From positions 1,178,001 through 1,242,000 of the forward strand of contig NZ_WKJQ01000001.1 in assembly GCF_009674625.1 (NCBI RefSeq): DNA of 64,000 nt. Reading direction: 5' to 3'. The notes beneath the pieces were generated by a model, which saw only the letters and a list, made by a program, of their open reading frames with translations, did not search any database and had not been told where the DNA came from. Below are positions 35,998-44,307 of this stretch, piece by piece (the first letter of the stretch is position 1; each line of letters begins with the position of its first letter). A program made the translations under genes and the position numbers. This stretch comes from Haloferax marinum (GTDB taxonomy: Archaea; Halobacteriota; Halobacteria; Halobacteriales; Haloferacaceae).

Positions 35998-37326
35998 ATG
36001 ACCGACGACCACCAGTTGACCGTTCGCGGCCTCGGCAAGCGCTTCAGCGACGCCTTCGAAATCGCCGGCGTCGACCTGACCGTCGGGTCAGACGAGATCG
36101 TGGCCCTGCTCGGCCCGAGCGGTTGTGGCAAGACGACGATACTCCGGTGTATCGCCGGCGTCGAGACGCCCGACAGCGGCGAGATCACCATCGGTGGCGA
36201 GACGGTCTACGGGGACGGTGTCTCCAGGCCTCCGGAAACGCGCGACATCGGGATGGTCTACCAGAACTACGCGATATGGCCCCACAAGACCGTCTACGAG
36301 AACGTCGTCTTCCCGCTGAAACACGCCACCCACGACGTTCCCCGCGAGCGCTACGAGGAGCGCGTCGACTGGATGCTCGAACTGATGGAGATTGCCAGCA
36401 AGCGAGACGACCCTGCGACGGACCTCAGTGGCGGCCAGCAACAGCGGACCGCGCTGGCCCGCGCGCTGGTCCACGGGCCCGACCTGTTGTTACTGGACGA
36501 ACCACTGAGCAACCTCGACAAGGAACTGCGCAAGGGGATGCGGTACGAACTCCAGCGCCTCCAGCACGAACTCGACGTGAGTATGCTCTACGTGACGCAC
36601 GACCAGGAGGAGGCGTTCTACCTGGCCGACCGAGTCGTCATCGTCAACGACGGCGAGGTCGTCGAACGGGGTGTCCCCGAGGAACTACACCGCGCCCCGA
36701 AGACGGCGTTCACCCGTCGCTTCGTTGGTGCACGCAACCCGTTCGAGGGGACGATCGAACCCGGTTCCGATGGGGGGTTGGTCGTTAGAACTGACCTCGC
36801 CGACGTCCCACTCGACCGGACTGACTACATGTTCAGCAGCGAGAACCCCGGCGACGTCGAGTGTTTCCTCCGTCCCGAGGACCTGATAGTCCGCGACGTC
36901 GACCCCGCCGGTCGGATGACGGCCGCGGACCGACCGGTCGAGACCAACGGGGTTGTCCAACAAGCAGCAAGCGACGGTGGCGAGACTGACGGGGCCATCC
37001 GACAAGCAGCAAGCGACGGTGGTGAGACCGGCGGGACCGTCCAGCAAGCAGCAAGTGACTGTGGTGAGACTGGCCCCACGGTGGACGGCCACGTCGAACT
37101 GATGGGGACGGTCGTTGCCGAGGGTATCCTCGGTGACCGCTACGAGGTGACGGTCGGGTTCGAGGGGACCGACACCGAACTCACCGTCCACTGTGACGAC
37201 TACCGGGACTTCGCCCGTGGGGACCCGATACGGCTTGGGTTCGACCCAGGCGCGATGCAGGTCTACCGGACGACACCTGACCGAGAGCACGCCACGAGTA
37301 CGACTGTGAACACGACCACGCAATGA
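35998..37326 (+). CDS. ABC transporter ATP-binding protein with repeat insert
   Basis: The 442 residues begin with a standard ABC domain: Walker A GPSGCGKT (39-46), Q-loop near 89, signature LSGGQQQR (143-150) and Walker B DLLLLDEP (162-169). A TOBE-type C-terminal domain follows. Between the TOBE parts, residues 321-362 are three copies of a 14-residue unit (QQAASDGGETDGAI), which other family members lack. The stop codon overlaps the permease start by 4 bases, so they are co-translated. Confidence 0.88.
   Translation: MTDDHQLTVRGLGKRFSDAFEIAGVDLTVGSDEIVALLGPSGCGKTTILRCIAGVETPDSGEITIGGETVYGDGVSRPPETRDIGMVYQNYAIWPHKTVYENVVFPLKHATHDVPRERYEERVDWMLELMEIASKRDDPATDLSGGQQQRTALARALVHGPDLLLLDEPLSNLDKELRKGMRYELQRLQHELDVSMLYVTHDQEEAFYLADRVVIVNDGEVVERGVPEELHRAPKTAFTRRFVGARNPFEGTIEPGSDGGLVVRTDLADVPLDRTDYMFSSENPGDVECFLRPEDLIVRDVDPAGRMTAADRPVETNGVVQQAASDGGETDGAIRQAASDGGETGGTVQQAASDCGETGPTVDGHVELMGTVVAEGILGDRYEVTVGFEGTDTELTVHCDDYRDFARGDPIRLGFDPGAMQVYRTTPDREHATSTTVNTTTQ
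36958..37083 (+). repeat. Three 42-base tandem repeats inside the ABC ATPase gene
   Basis: In-frame units at 36958-36999, 37000-37041 and 37042-37083, encoding 14 residues each (core QAASDGGET, with one copy QAASDCGET). The copies are nearly identical at the DNA level (AGCAGCAAGCGACGGTGG core), implying recent expansion. Confidence 0.85.
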
Positions 37327-39119
37327 GTTCGAAACGACCGCTGGCCGAGGCGGCCGCCGCCGCGTTCGACCGGCTCCCAGGAGTCGAAACCCAGTTCGAC
37401 ACCGACAGTGAACCGGTCAAAGGGGTGATCCTCGGGGTGGTCGTAGCCGTGGTGGTTGGGCTGACGGTCGTGCCGCTGGTCTTTCTCCTGTGGACGAGCG
37501 TGTGGTCGGGCTACCCTGGGGAGTTCGGTGCGCGATTCACCCTCGAAAACTTCCGTGCGGTGTACTTGGAGGGCTTTTTCCCAGTCGTCGAACTGGTCGC
37601 GAACTCGTTGATAGTCGCCGTCGGGATGACGGGGACGGGCCTGGTGTTCGGACTTGGTGCCGCCTGGTTGTTCGTGCGGACGAATCTCCCGACGAAAGGC
37701 GAGATGGAACTGGTTTTGCTGTCGTGCCAGACGATTCCGGGGTACGTCTACGCCATCATGTACGTCACGACCTACGGCGCCGACAACGGCATTCTCGCGA
37801 CGGCCGTGCGCGAGGCGTTCGGCCTCGCGTCACTCCCAGTCGACATCTTCAACCCGTGGGCCATCGCCTTTATCGCCGGAATCAACGTCGTTCCGACGTT
37901 CTACCTGCTCACCGTCCCGGCGCTCCAGGACATGGACCCCGCCCTGGAGGAGGTGAGTCGCATCCACGGCGCGAGCGTGAGAGAGACCGTTCGCTCGGTC
38001 ACGTTTCCGCTGATCAAGCCGGCGATTCTCTCGGGGTCGATCGTCATCTTCCTCTACGGGATGGGCGAGTTCGCCGTCGTCTCTATCCTCGGCGTACGCA
38101 ACGGCTTCGACGTCTACTCGACGACCATCTTCACGGCGATCAAGGGTCGGTTCCCCGCCGCCTACGGGCAGGCGGCCGCGCTGGCGTGTAGCCTCCTCCT
38201 GATGATGCTCGTGTTCGTGTGGTACTACCGGAAGGTGACCAGCCGCAAGGAGGACTTCATGACGCTGACCGGACGGCGACACAACGCCCGCGTCTGGGAC
38301 CTCGGTCGGTGGCGGTGGCCCCTCGCGGCCGGCATCTGGGCACTCCTGCTCGTCGTCTGGGTGGTCCCCATCGTCGCGCTCGTGGTGACGTCGCTCCACG
38401 TGAACTGGTACGGCGAGGTCGACCTGTCACAGTTAACGCTGGCCCACTACGTCACGGTGCTGACGGACCCGCAACTGCGAAAGGCGTTCGTCAACAGTCT
38501 ACTCGTCGCCGGCGGCGGTGCGACGCTGGGAACGGTGTTGGTCATCGGTATGGCCTACTACACCGAGCGAACGAAAGCCCGCCTGCGCGGGTTCGTCGAC
38601 TTCCTGTCGCTCACGCCGCTCGCCGTCCCCGGAATCATCACCGGCGCCGGTCTCCTCTTTACGTTCCTGTGGGTCGGGAAGATTCACCCCTTGCTCGACT
38701 GGTACGGGACGCTCGCCATCATCATCGTGGGGTCGGTCATGGTGTTCCTCCCGATGTCCTCGCGGATCGCCGTCGGGAACATCGTCCAGATACACGACGA
38801 CCTCGAGGAGGCCGCCCGGGTCGCCGGCGCCAGTTGGCTCCAGGGGATGCGCGAGGTCTTCCTCCCGCTGTTCCGAAACACCGCCGTTGTCCTGTGGTTC
38901 TTCCTCGCGATGCATATCGTCCAACTGCTGTCGATCCCGATGATGACCTACACGTCGAAGACCATCGTGATACCAGTCAAACTCTTCGAGCTCTACACCT
39001 ACGGCTCCGACATCACGCTCGTGGCCGCCATCTCCTCGCTGTTCATCCTGCTGACCGTCGTCTTCCTCATCGGACTCCGCCTCACCGGAATCACGTTCTA
39101 CGAACTCGGCCAGCAATAA
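37323..39119 (+). CDS. ABC transporter permease with two fused membrane domains
   Basis: The 598 residues contain two BPD_transp_1 domains of about six membrane segments each, joined by a cytoplasmic loop near residues 305-330 (KVTSRKEDFMTLTGRRHNAR). Each has the EAA loop that contacts the ATPase: EVSRIHGASVRETVRSVTF in the first half and EEAARVAGASWLQGMREVFL in the second. This is the FbpB-type arrangement for iron, thiamine or phosphonate-like substrates. Its start overlaps the ATPase stop. Twelve or so membrane helices put it in the cytoplasmic membrane. Confidence 0.9.
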   Translation: MSSKRPLAEAAAAAFDRLPGVETQFDTDSEPVKGVILGVVVAVVVGLTVVPLVFLLWTSVWSGYPGEFGARFTLENFRAVYLEGFFPVVELVANSLIVAVGMTGTGLVFGLGAAWLFVRTNLPTKGEMELVLLSCQTIPGYVYAIMYVTTYGADNGILATAVREAFGLASLPVDIFNPWAIAFIAGINVVPTFYLLTVPALQDMDPALEEVSRIHGASVRETVRSVTFPLIKPAILSGSIVIFLYGMGEFAVVSILGVRNGFDVYSTTIFTAIKGRFPAAYGQAAALACSLLLMMLVFVWYYRKVTSRKEDFMTLTGRRHNARVWDLGRWRWPLAAGIWALLLVVWVVPIVALVVTSLHVNWYGEVDLSQLTLAHYVTVLTDPQLRKAFVNSLLVAGGGATLGTVLVIGMAYYTERTKARLRGFVDFLSLTPLAVPGIITGAGLLFTFLWVGKIHPLLDWYGTLAIIIVGSVMVFLPMSSRIAVGNIVQIHDDLEEAARVAGASWLQGMREVFLPLFRNTAVVLWFFLAMHIVQLLSIPMMTYTSKTIVIPVKLFELYTYGSDITLVAAISSLFILLTVVFLIGLRLTGITFYELGQQ

Positions 39120-39178
39120 TCAGTCTCCGACGGTCGCCCCGACTCGGACGTCGCCGTTCGTGACTAACGCCGGACGAC

Positions 39179-40192
39179 TCAGAGCGTCGACTCGACGAAC
39201 AGGTCTTCGAGGTCTCGGGGCTCGGACACGATTCCGTGGTCGACGGCGTAGGACTGCAGTGTCGACAGCGCCCGCCGGTTCTCGTCGGTCAGGCCGTACT
39301 CCCAGGGATTCTCTCCCATGATATCGTGTTGGCGCTCGACGTGCTGGTTCGCCCACGCCAGTGGGAACCACCGAGGTTTGCTGAGTCGGCCCAGACACTG
39401 TTCCAGGGACTCCTCGAACGCCTCGTAGAGTTTGTTCGCGACCCAGGGGTAGCGCTCGAGCAGGTCGTCGCTGACGACGACCGTGTGCATCGGCGGGAAG
39501 ATACCCGTCTCCCGGTAGTAGCCCTCCTCGACCGCCTGCGAGTCGTCGAGGACGCGCTCGATCTTCGTGTGGTCGAACGAGGGGCCGTCCTGTGCCCGCC
39601 GGTCGGAGTCGCCACCGGTCAGCGGGCGGTGAATCGGGGTGGGCACGAACACGGCGTCGAGTTCGCCTTCGACGAGCAGTTCCCCGAGCGCGGCAGACGC
39701 CCGCCCGGAGCGGTCGTGTCGGACGACGTCGAACCGGTTGGGAATATCGACGGGGACGATGTCGCTCTCGGGCTTGACGGTGTGCCAGGTGACCGACGCC
39801 AGGTCGACGCCGTAGTGTTCGGCCACGGTCCCGCGCTGCCAGATTCCCGTCGTCGTCTGCCAGTGGACGAGCCCGACGTCCTTGCCCTCGAGGTCAGCGA
39901 GGCCGAAGTCGTCGTCGGTCCGCCGGAAGATAAACGAGTGGCGGAACTTCCGGTAGGGAAAGACCGGGATGGCGGTGAAGGGGTACTCCCGGTCGGCAGC
40001 GACGGACGAGAGGTACGACCCCAGCGACAGTTCGCAGGCGTCGAACTCCCCGTGGCGGACCATCCGCTCGAAGCGCTCGGGGTTGTGATAGTCGACGACG
40101 TGGAGGTTCGTCCCCTCGGGTTCGACCACTCCGTCCCAGAGCGGTCGCGTCCAGTCGTACTCCGTACAGGCGAGCGTGAGGTCGACGGTCAT
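39179..40192 (-). CDS. 4,5-dihydroxyphthalate decarboxylase-like (type II binding fold) protein
   Basis: A 337-residue protein like Pht5-type 4,5-dihydroxyphthalate decarboxylases and related binding proteins: LTLACTEYDWTRPLWDGVVE at the N-terminus, MVRHGEFDACELSLGSYLSS, AIPVFPYRKFRHSFIF, EGKDVGLVHWQTTTGIWQRG. There is no signal peptide, which favours a cytoplasmic enzyme over a transport protein. In known pathways Pht5 removes a carboxylate from 4,5-dihydroxyphthalate. The neighbouring UbiD gene makes a decarboxylation role likely, but the enzyme could act on another substrate. Confidence 0.77.
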   Translation of the reverse strand: MTVDLTLACTEYDWTRPLWDGVVEPEGTNLHVVDYHNPERFERMVRHGEFDACELSLGSYLSSVAADREYPFTAIPVFPYRKFRHSFIFRRTDDDFGLADLEGKDVGLVHWQTTTGIWQRGTVAEHYGVDLASVTWHTVKPESDIVPVDIPNRFDVVRHDRSGRASAALGELLVEGELDAVFVPTPIHRPLTGGDSDRRAQDGPSFDHTKIERVLDDSQAVEEGYYRETGIFPPMHTVVVSDDLLERYPWVANKLYEAFEESLEQCLGRLSKPRWFPLAWANQHVERQHDIMGENPWEYGLTDENRRALSTLQSYAVDHGIVSEPRDLEDLFVESTL

Positions 40193-40263
40193 CGGCCCGG
40201 AGTTCTCCCGCGGGGCACAAGTCGTTTCGGACCCTTCCCGCCGTTCGACACCAGGTCCCCACG

Positions 40264-40269
40264 TTTATG
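40264..40269 (+). promoter_or_regulatory. TATA box of the ubiD gene
   Basis: TTTATG ends 24 bases before ATG 40294, giving a leaderless start at the conserved UbiD N-terminus. The earlier ATG at 40267 overlaps this box and is therefore unlikely to be used. Confidence 0.45.
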
Positions 40270-40293
40270 CACCCATGGGACGGACCCGCAGGC

Positions 40294-41718
40294 ATGAGAG
40301 ACCTCCGCGAGTTCGTGGCCGCGATCGAAGAGCGCGGTCAGCTCGAACGCGTCTCGGGAGCGGATCTGGAACTGGAGATCGGCGGCATCTCGAAGATCGC
40401 CCGCCGCGACGAACTCGGGACAGCGCTGCTGTTCGGTGACTTCGAGGGGACGGTGCCAGGTTCTCGGGTGCTGACGAACGCGCTCGACACGCCGTTACAA
40501 GTGACGCTCGCGCTGGGTCACGAGCCGACCTCGGACATCCGCGAGGCGGTGCTCGCACAGAAGGAGACAGCCTCGGAGATGAAGACGCGGCCGGTCGAGG
40601 TGGTCGAGGACGGCCCAGTCTTCGAGAACGTCCAGCGCGGCGACGACGTCGACCTCACGGCGTTCCCGGCGCCCCGATGGCACGAGAACGACGGCGGCCG
40701 CTATATCGGGACCGGCGACGTCGTAATCACCGAGAGCCCGGACGGCGACGACCGCAACGCCGGCACCTACCGCGTGCAGGTCCACGGGCCGAAGACGGCG
40801 ACGCTGAACATCAGACCGGGTCGCGACGCCGACCGCCACCGACAGGCGTACTTCGACCGCGACGAGCCGTTCCCGGCGGTCATCTCGCTCGGGCACCAGC
40901 CCGACCTCTTCATGGCCGCCAACCAGCGCTTTCCCTCACACGTCGACGAGATGGAATACGTGAGCGCCCAGCGCGACCAGCCCCTCGAAGTCGTCGAGGG
41001 CGAAGTCTCGGGACTCCCCATCCCCGCACACGCGGAACTCGTCGTCGAAGGCAAAGTCTGGCCGGACGCCGAGGAGATAACGGAGGGGCCGTTCGGTGAG
41101 TGGACGGGCTACTACGGGGCGGGCGAGACTCAGCAGCGCCCGTTCGAGATCGACCGGATCTACTACCGTGACGACCCGATAGTCCTCACGTACAACAACG
41201 TCCCGATGACCGCGACGGCGATGTCGACGATTCGCTCGGGGGCGGCACTGTGGCACCAACTCGAGGAGGCCGGCATGACGGGTATCGACGAGGTGACGAC
41301 CATCTTCCCAGGAATCTGGTTCCAGGTAATCTCCATCGAACAGCAGTACCCCGGCCACAGCACGCAGGTCGGGTTGCAGGCTATGTCGCTCCCGGCGGGC
41401 TCGTGGGAGGGTCGAATCACCATCGTCGTTGACGAGGACATCAACGTTTACGACTTAGACGAGGTTCTGTGGGCGACTGTGAGCCGGTGTGACCCCGCCG
41501 AGGATATGCAACTGATCGAGAACTGCGTGAGTTCGCGAATCAACCCGCGGCTGTCCGCCGAGCAGGAGAAGTCGGGCGACCACACCAAGAGCCGCCTGTT
41601 CTTCGACGCGACGAAACCCTACCACTGGAAAGAAGAGTTTCCGCCGGACACGAAACTCGACCCCGACATGGAAGCCGACCTCAGAGCGGAGTGGAGCGAC
41701 CTGCTCTCGAAGCCGTGA
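40294..41718 (+). CDS. UbiD-family prenyl-FMN-dependent (de)carboxylase
   Basis: The 474 residues have UbiD family hallmarks: MRDLREFVAAIEERGQLE, GTYRVQVHGPKTATLNIRPG with the conserved Arg, and AELVVEGKVW and EGPFGEWTGYYG with the two catalytic Glu residues. NNVPMT and the C-terminal WATVSRCDPAED follow. Family members reversibly decarboxylate aromatic or alpha,beta-unsaturated acids with prenylated FMN made by UbiX, whose gene is 2.6 kb away. Haloarchaea make menaquinone rather than ubiquinone, so a catabolic substrate is more likely than 4-hydroxybenzoate-polyprenyl. The TATA box and conserved start fix ATG 40294. Confidence 0.9.
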   Translation: MRDLREFVAAIEERGQLERVSGADLELEIGGISKIARRDELGTALLFGDFEGTVPGSRVLTNALDTPLQVTLALGHEPTSDIREAVLAQKETASEMKTRPVEVVEDGPVFENVQRGDDVDLTAFPAPRWHENDGGRYIGTGDVVITESPDGDDRNAGTYRVQVHGPKTATLNIRPGRDADRHRQAYFDRDEPFPAVISLGHQPDLFMAANQRFPSHVDEMEYVSAQRDQPLEVVEGEVSGLPIPAHAELVVEGKVWPDAEEITEGPFGEWTGYYGAGETQQRPFEIDRIYYRDDPIVLTYNNVPMTATAMSTIRSGAALWHQLEEAGMTGIDEVTTIFPGIWFQVISIEQQYPGHSTQVGLQAMSLPAGSWEGRITIVVDEDINVYDLDEVLWATVSRCDPAEDMQLIENCVSSRINPRLSAEQEKSGDHTKSRLFFDATKPYHWKEEFPPDTKLDPDMEADLRAEWSDLLSKP

Positions 41719-41733
41719 CTCGGGAGCCTGCGG

Positions 41734-42438
41734 TCAGGTGGAGTCGGCCGACGCGACGGTCTCGAGTTTCGAGAGCACGTCCTCGAGGGGCGTGACGTCG
41801 GCGTACCGCAGGTCCATGTCGAACAACGCCACCTCGTGAGTGAGGGTGACGGCGTCGGCCACGCACTCCGGCGGGACGATGGTCCGGAAGCCACTGGAGT
41901 GGCTGTCGACGACCGTGGCGCGGAGACAGCCGCCGGTGTTCGTCCCGCAGACGACCAGCGTGTCGACCCCGTAGTAGTGAAGCAGGTTCGCGAGATGCGT
42001 GTCGAAGAAGGCGCTCGCGCGGGGTTTCTCGACGACGTGCTCGCTCTCGCGCGGTTCGATTGCCGGCGGGAGCCGGTCGAGTTTCGCCACCCAGTCCTCA
42101 CGGTCGCGGTCGGTGGTGGCGTCGTCGGGGGTGCGGTCCGACGACGCCGACCCCTTTATCGGGACCGGATATCCCTCGGGTAGCGACCGCCCCGACGGGA
42201 CTGCGTAGAAGACGGGGACGTCGACTGAGCGCGCAGCGTCGAGCAGCCGGGCCGTGTCCGCGACGCAGTCCGGGGTGGTTCGACGCCCGTCGAGGAACGC
42301 CTCAGTCGCGTCCACCACGAGCAGTGCCGGTCTCTCGCCCCAGCCGACACGGTTGCCGTACCGCGACTGCGATTCGAGGTACGCCACGTCCGACGCCGGG
42401 ACGATATCCGGGATGTACAGGTCGCTGTCGTCGCTCAT
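41734..42438 (-). CDS. Isochorismatase-like cysteine hydrolase
   Basis: The 234 residues have an isochorismatase fold with Asp-Lys-Cys triad candidates: LLVVDATEAF, VVEKPRASAFF (Lys), and VVCGTNTGGCLRATVVD (Cys in the GGCLR loop). An N-terminal extension SDLYIPDIVPASDVAYLESQ precedes the domain. Members hydrolyse amides (nicotinamidase, N-carbamoylsarcosine amidase, maleamate amidase) or isochorismate. In this cluster an amidase role, releasing or processing a carboxylate, is plausible but not shown. A TATA box (CTTTATG) lies 24-30 bases upstream on the minus strand. Confidence 0.86.
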   Translation of the reverse strand: MSDDSDLYIPDIVPASDVAYLESQSRYGNRVGWGERPALLVVDATEAFLDGRRTTPDCVADTARLLDAARSVDVPVFYAVPSGRSLPEGYPVPIKGSASSDRTPDDATTDRDREDWVAKLDRLPPAIEPRESEHVVEKPRASAFFDTHLANLLHYYGVDTLVVCGTNTGGCLRATVVDSHSSGFRTIVPPECVADAVTLTHEVALFDMDLRYADVTPLEDVLSKLETVASADST

Positions 42439-42462
42439 AGCGGGCGGTTGTCGACCAAGTGC

Positions 42463-42469
42463 CATAAAG
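42463..42469 (-). promoter_or_regulatory. TATA box of the cysteine hydrolase gene
   Basis: Read on the minus strand it is CTTTATG, 25-31 bases before the start at 42438. The hydrolase therefore has its own leaderless promoter, divergent from the flavodoxin-like gene. Confidence 0.45.
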
Positions 42470-42531
42470 CGCCGGGGGCAGGACAGCGACATCCCCGTGA
42501 CTTAGGGCCCGGTCGACCGTATCGTCCAGCG

Positions 42532-43107
42532 ATGGACGGCGCGAACGGGAGGACAGTCGACAGCCGACCTGCCGACTCGACCGACGAACGAACGCCCGAG
42601 ACCGGCGAGGTCGTCGTGGTGCATTACTCACGGACTGGGACCACGGCACAGGTCGCCGCGGACGTCACTGCCGCGCTCGAAGCGGGCGCGGGGACAGACT
42701 CCGGTGAACAGGTCGACCCGCGAACCGAGCGAATCGACCCCCGCCGGGAGCGCTCGTACTGGAACTGGCTCGCACGTTCGTTCGTTCCGGGGTCACGGGT
42801 CTCCATCAGACCGGTCGATATCGACCTCCGCGACGTCCGGGCGGTCTTTCTGGGCACACCCAAGTGGACACTCTCGTGTCCGCCCGTCACCGAGTTTTGC
42901 CGGCGAGTCACCTTCGACGAGACCCCAGTCGGGGTCTTTCTTACGTACGGCGGCTTTGACGAGGAACGGTACGCTCGGTCGCTCGCCGCAACGCTCCGCG
43001 ACCGGGGCGCTGACGTCCGCGCAACGCTGCTCGTCCAGCGCGACGAGGTCGGGTCCGGTAGCTATCACGACCAGGTCGAACGCTTCTGCGAGCGCGTGCT
43101 ATTCTGA
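42532..43107 (+). CDS. Flavodoxin-like protein
   Basis: The 191 residues form a flavodoxin-like alpha/beta fold after a disordered polar N-terminus (about 25 residues). The FMN phosphate loop is VVVHYSRTGTTAQVAADV. Later motifs VFLGTPKWTLSC and VFLTYGGFDEERYARSL match family positions for the isoalloxazine and neighbouring loops. It may carry electrons or bind FMN for a reductase; with riboflavin kinase and UbiX nearby, FMN handling is a shared theme. The ATG at 42532 was chosen over the longer frame from 42448. Stop codons meet end to end with the VOC gene. Confidence 0.78.
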   Translation: MDGANGRTVDSRPADSTDERTPETGEVVVVHYSRTGTTAQVAADVTAALEAGAGTDSGEQVDPRTERIDPRRERSYWNWLARSFVPGSRVSIRPVDIDLRDVRAVFLGTPKWTLSCPPVTEFCRRVTFDETPVGVFLTYGGFDEERYARSLAATLRDRGADVRATLLVQRDEVGSGSYHDQVERFCERVLF

Positions 43108-43506
43108 CTACCCGTCGGCCTCGCGCAGTTCGAGGACGTAGCCGTCGGGATCTCGGGCGAGGAAGATGCGCCCGCCCCACGGCACCTCGCGAGGTTCGAC
43201 CAGCAGTTCCCCCGGCCGCTCGTCGAGTTCGCGCTCCATCCGCGCGTAGACGTCAGCGAGCGGTTCGTCGACGACCAGCACGACGACGGCGCCGTCGCCG
43301 CGCTCGCTTCCCGGCGGCGAGAGACCAAAGGCCGCCAGTTCTTCGGGGTCGAAATCCGCCTCTATTTTCAGTTCGCACGCGCCGGTCTCGTAGGCGACGC
43401 TGCCATTGCTGACCGTCCGTGGTTCCAACCCCACCGCCACCTCGTAGAACTCGCGTGCGGTCGCCAAGTCGCCGCTCGTCAGAAACAACTGTGCGAGTGT
43501 CGCCAT
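43108..43506 (-). CDS. VOC (glyoxalase/bleomycin-resistance) family protein
   Basis: A 132-residue protein of the vicinal-oxygen-chelate fold: ATLAQLFLTSGDLATAREFY at the start of module 1 and FLARDPDGYVLELREADG at the end of module 2. Metal-binding and substrate-pocket residues cannot be assigned by eye. VOC proteins include ring-cleaving dioxygenases, glyoxalases and epimerases. The ATG at 43506 fits the family N-terminus. Its stop codon abuts that of the flavodoxin-like gene (no gap, convergent). Confidence 0.78.
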   Translation of the reverse strand: MATLAQLFLTSGDLATAREFYEVAVGLEPRTVSNGSVAYETGACELKIEADFDPEELAAFGLSPPGSERGDGAVVVLVVDEPLADVYARMERELDERPGELLVEPREVPWGGRIFLARDPDGYVLELREADG

Positions 43507-43566
43507 GTGTCCCGCGTCGTCGGGCGCACCCAAATAACACCGGTCTCGACGCGCCCGAGTCCTGTG

Positions 43567-44202
43567 TCAGCGGACCGCGCTCAACTGGTCGACGTGGAGA
43601 AAACTCGTCCCGGCCGTGGCGGCAGCGGCCGCGTCGCCGTCGGTCGCACCGACGTAGACGCCGTTTCCGGGCGTCGCGTCGAGTCGGGCGAACACCTCGG
43701 CCAGTCGCTCCCCCGACGCGCCCCCCTCGACAGACGAACACGACAGGGTGTCGGGGAGCGAACCGGCGTCGAACGCTCCGTCAGCGCCGACCACCACGGC
43801 GTCGAACGCGTCGAGCGCCGCGGGGTCGGCGGTGAGGGTTGACGGCGACGAATCGTCGACGGTGAGTCTGACGCTGTCTCCGGGGCCGACCCGGAACAGT
43901 GACCGGAGCCGAACGGGGGCGACGACCTCGACTTTCGTCGGAGGGTACCCTGGGACGAGCGGCCGGAGTACGGCAGCGCGGACGCCGCCGACCCGACACG
44001 CCGTCAGGTCGACGCCGTCACAGTGGTCGTTGCCGACCTCGTCGAGCGACGCGGTCGGAGCCGGTCGCGTCGTCTCCGCGTCTATCTCGAGGTTGAGGGT
44101 GCCGTGGAACGGCTCGAAGCCGAGAGCCGCCCCGAGGGCGTCGTCGACCGCCGCGACGAACCCGGCGGCGGTCCCCGAGCCAGTCGTGAGCATTCCGTGC
44201 AC
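43567..44202 (-). CDS. CTP-dependent riboflavin kinase domain fused to a degenerate HAD-like domain
   Basis: Residues 1-116 match the archaeal CTP-dependent riboflavin kinase fold: MHGMLTTGSGTAAGF, ALGFEPFHGTLNLEI, AAVLRPLVPGYP and VEVVAPVRLRSLFRVGPGDS. Residues 131-211 look like the remnant of a HAD hydrolase: VVVGADGAFDAG, where the nucleophile Asp is replaced by Gly, and motif IV-like YVGATDGDAAAAATAGTSFL. The kinase would make FMN from riboflavin; the second half is unlikely to be catalytic. GTG at 44202 (or ATG 44193) starts the kinase domain. It is divergent from ubiX by 105 bases. Confidence 0.75.
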   Translation of the reverse strand: MHGMLTTGSGTAAGFVAAVDDALGAALGFEPFHGTLNLEIDAETTRPAPTASLDEVGNDHCDGVDLTACRVGGVRAAVLRPLVPGYPPTKVEVVAPVRLRSLFRVGPGDSVRLTVDDSSPSTLTADPAALDAFDAVVVGADGAFDAGSLPDTLSCSSVEGGASGERLAEVFARLDATPGNGVYVGATDGDAAAAATAGTSFLHVDQLSAVR

Positions 44203-44307
44203 AGTCTCGGAGAGGAGTGGGACCGGCTTGAATCGGTCGGTGGTGGCCTCCCGCCTGCGTCGTTTCCCATGGAAAGAAGTATTCCGTTCGAGTGCGAACG
44301 TCGGCCG

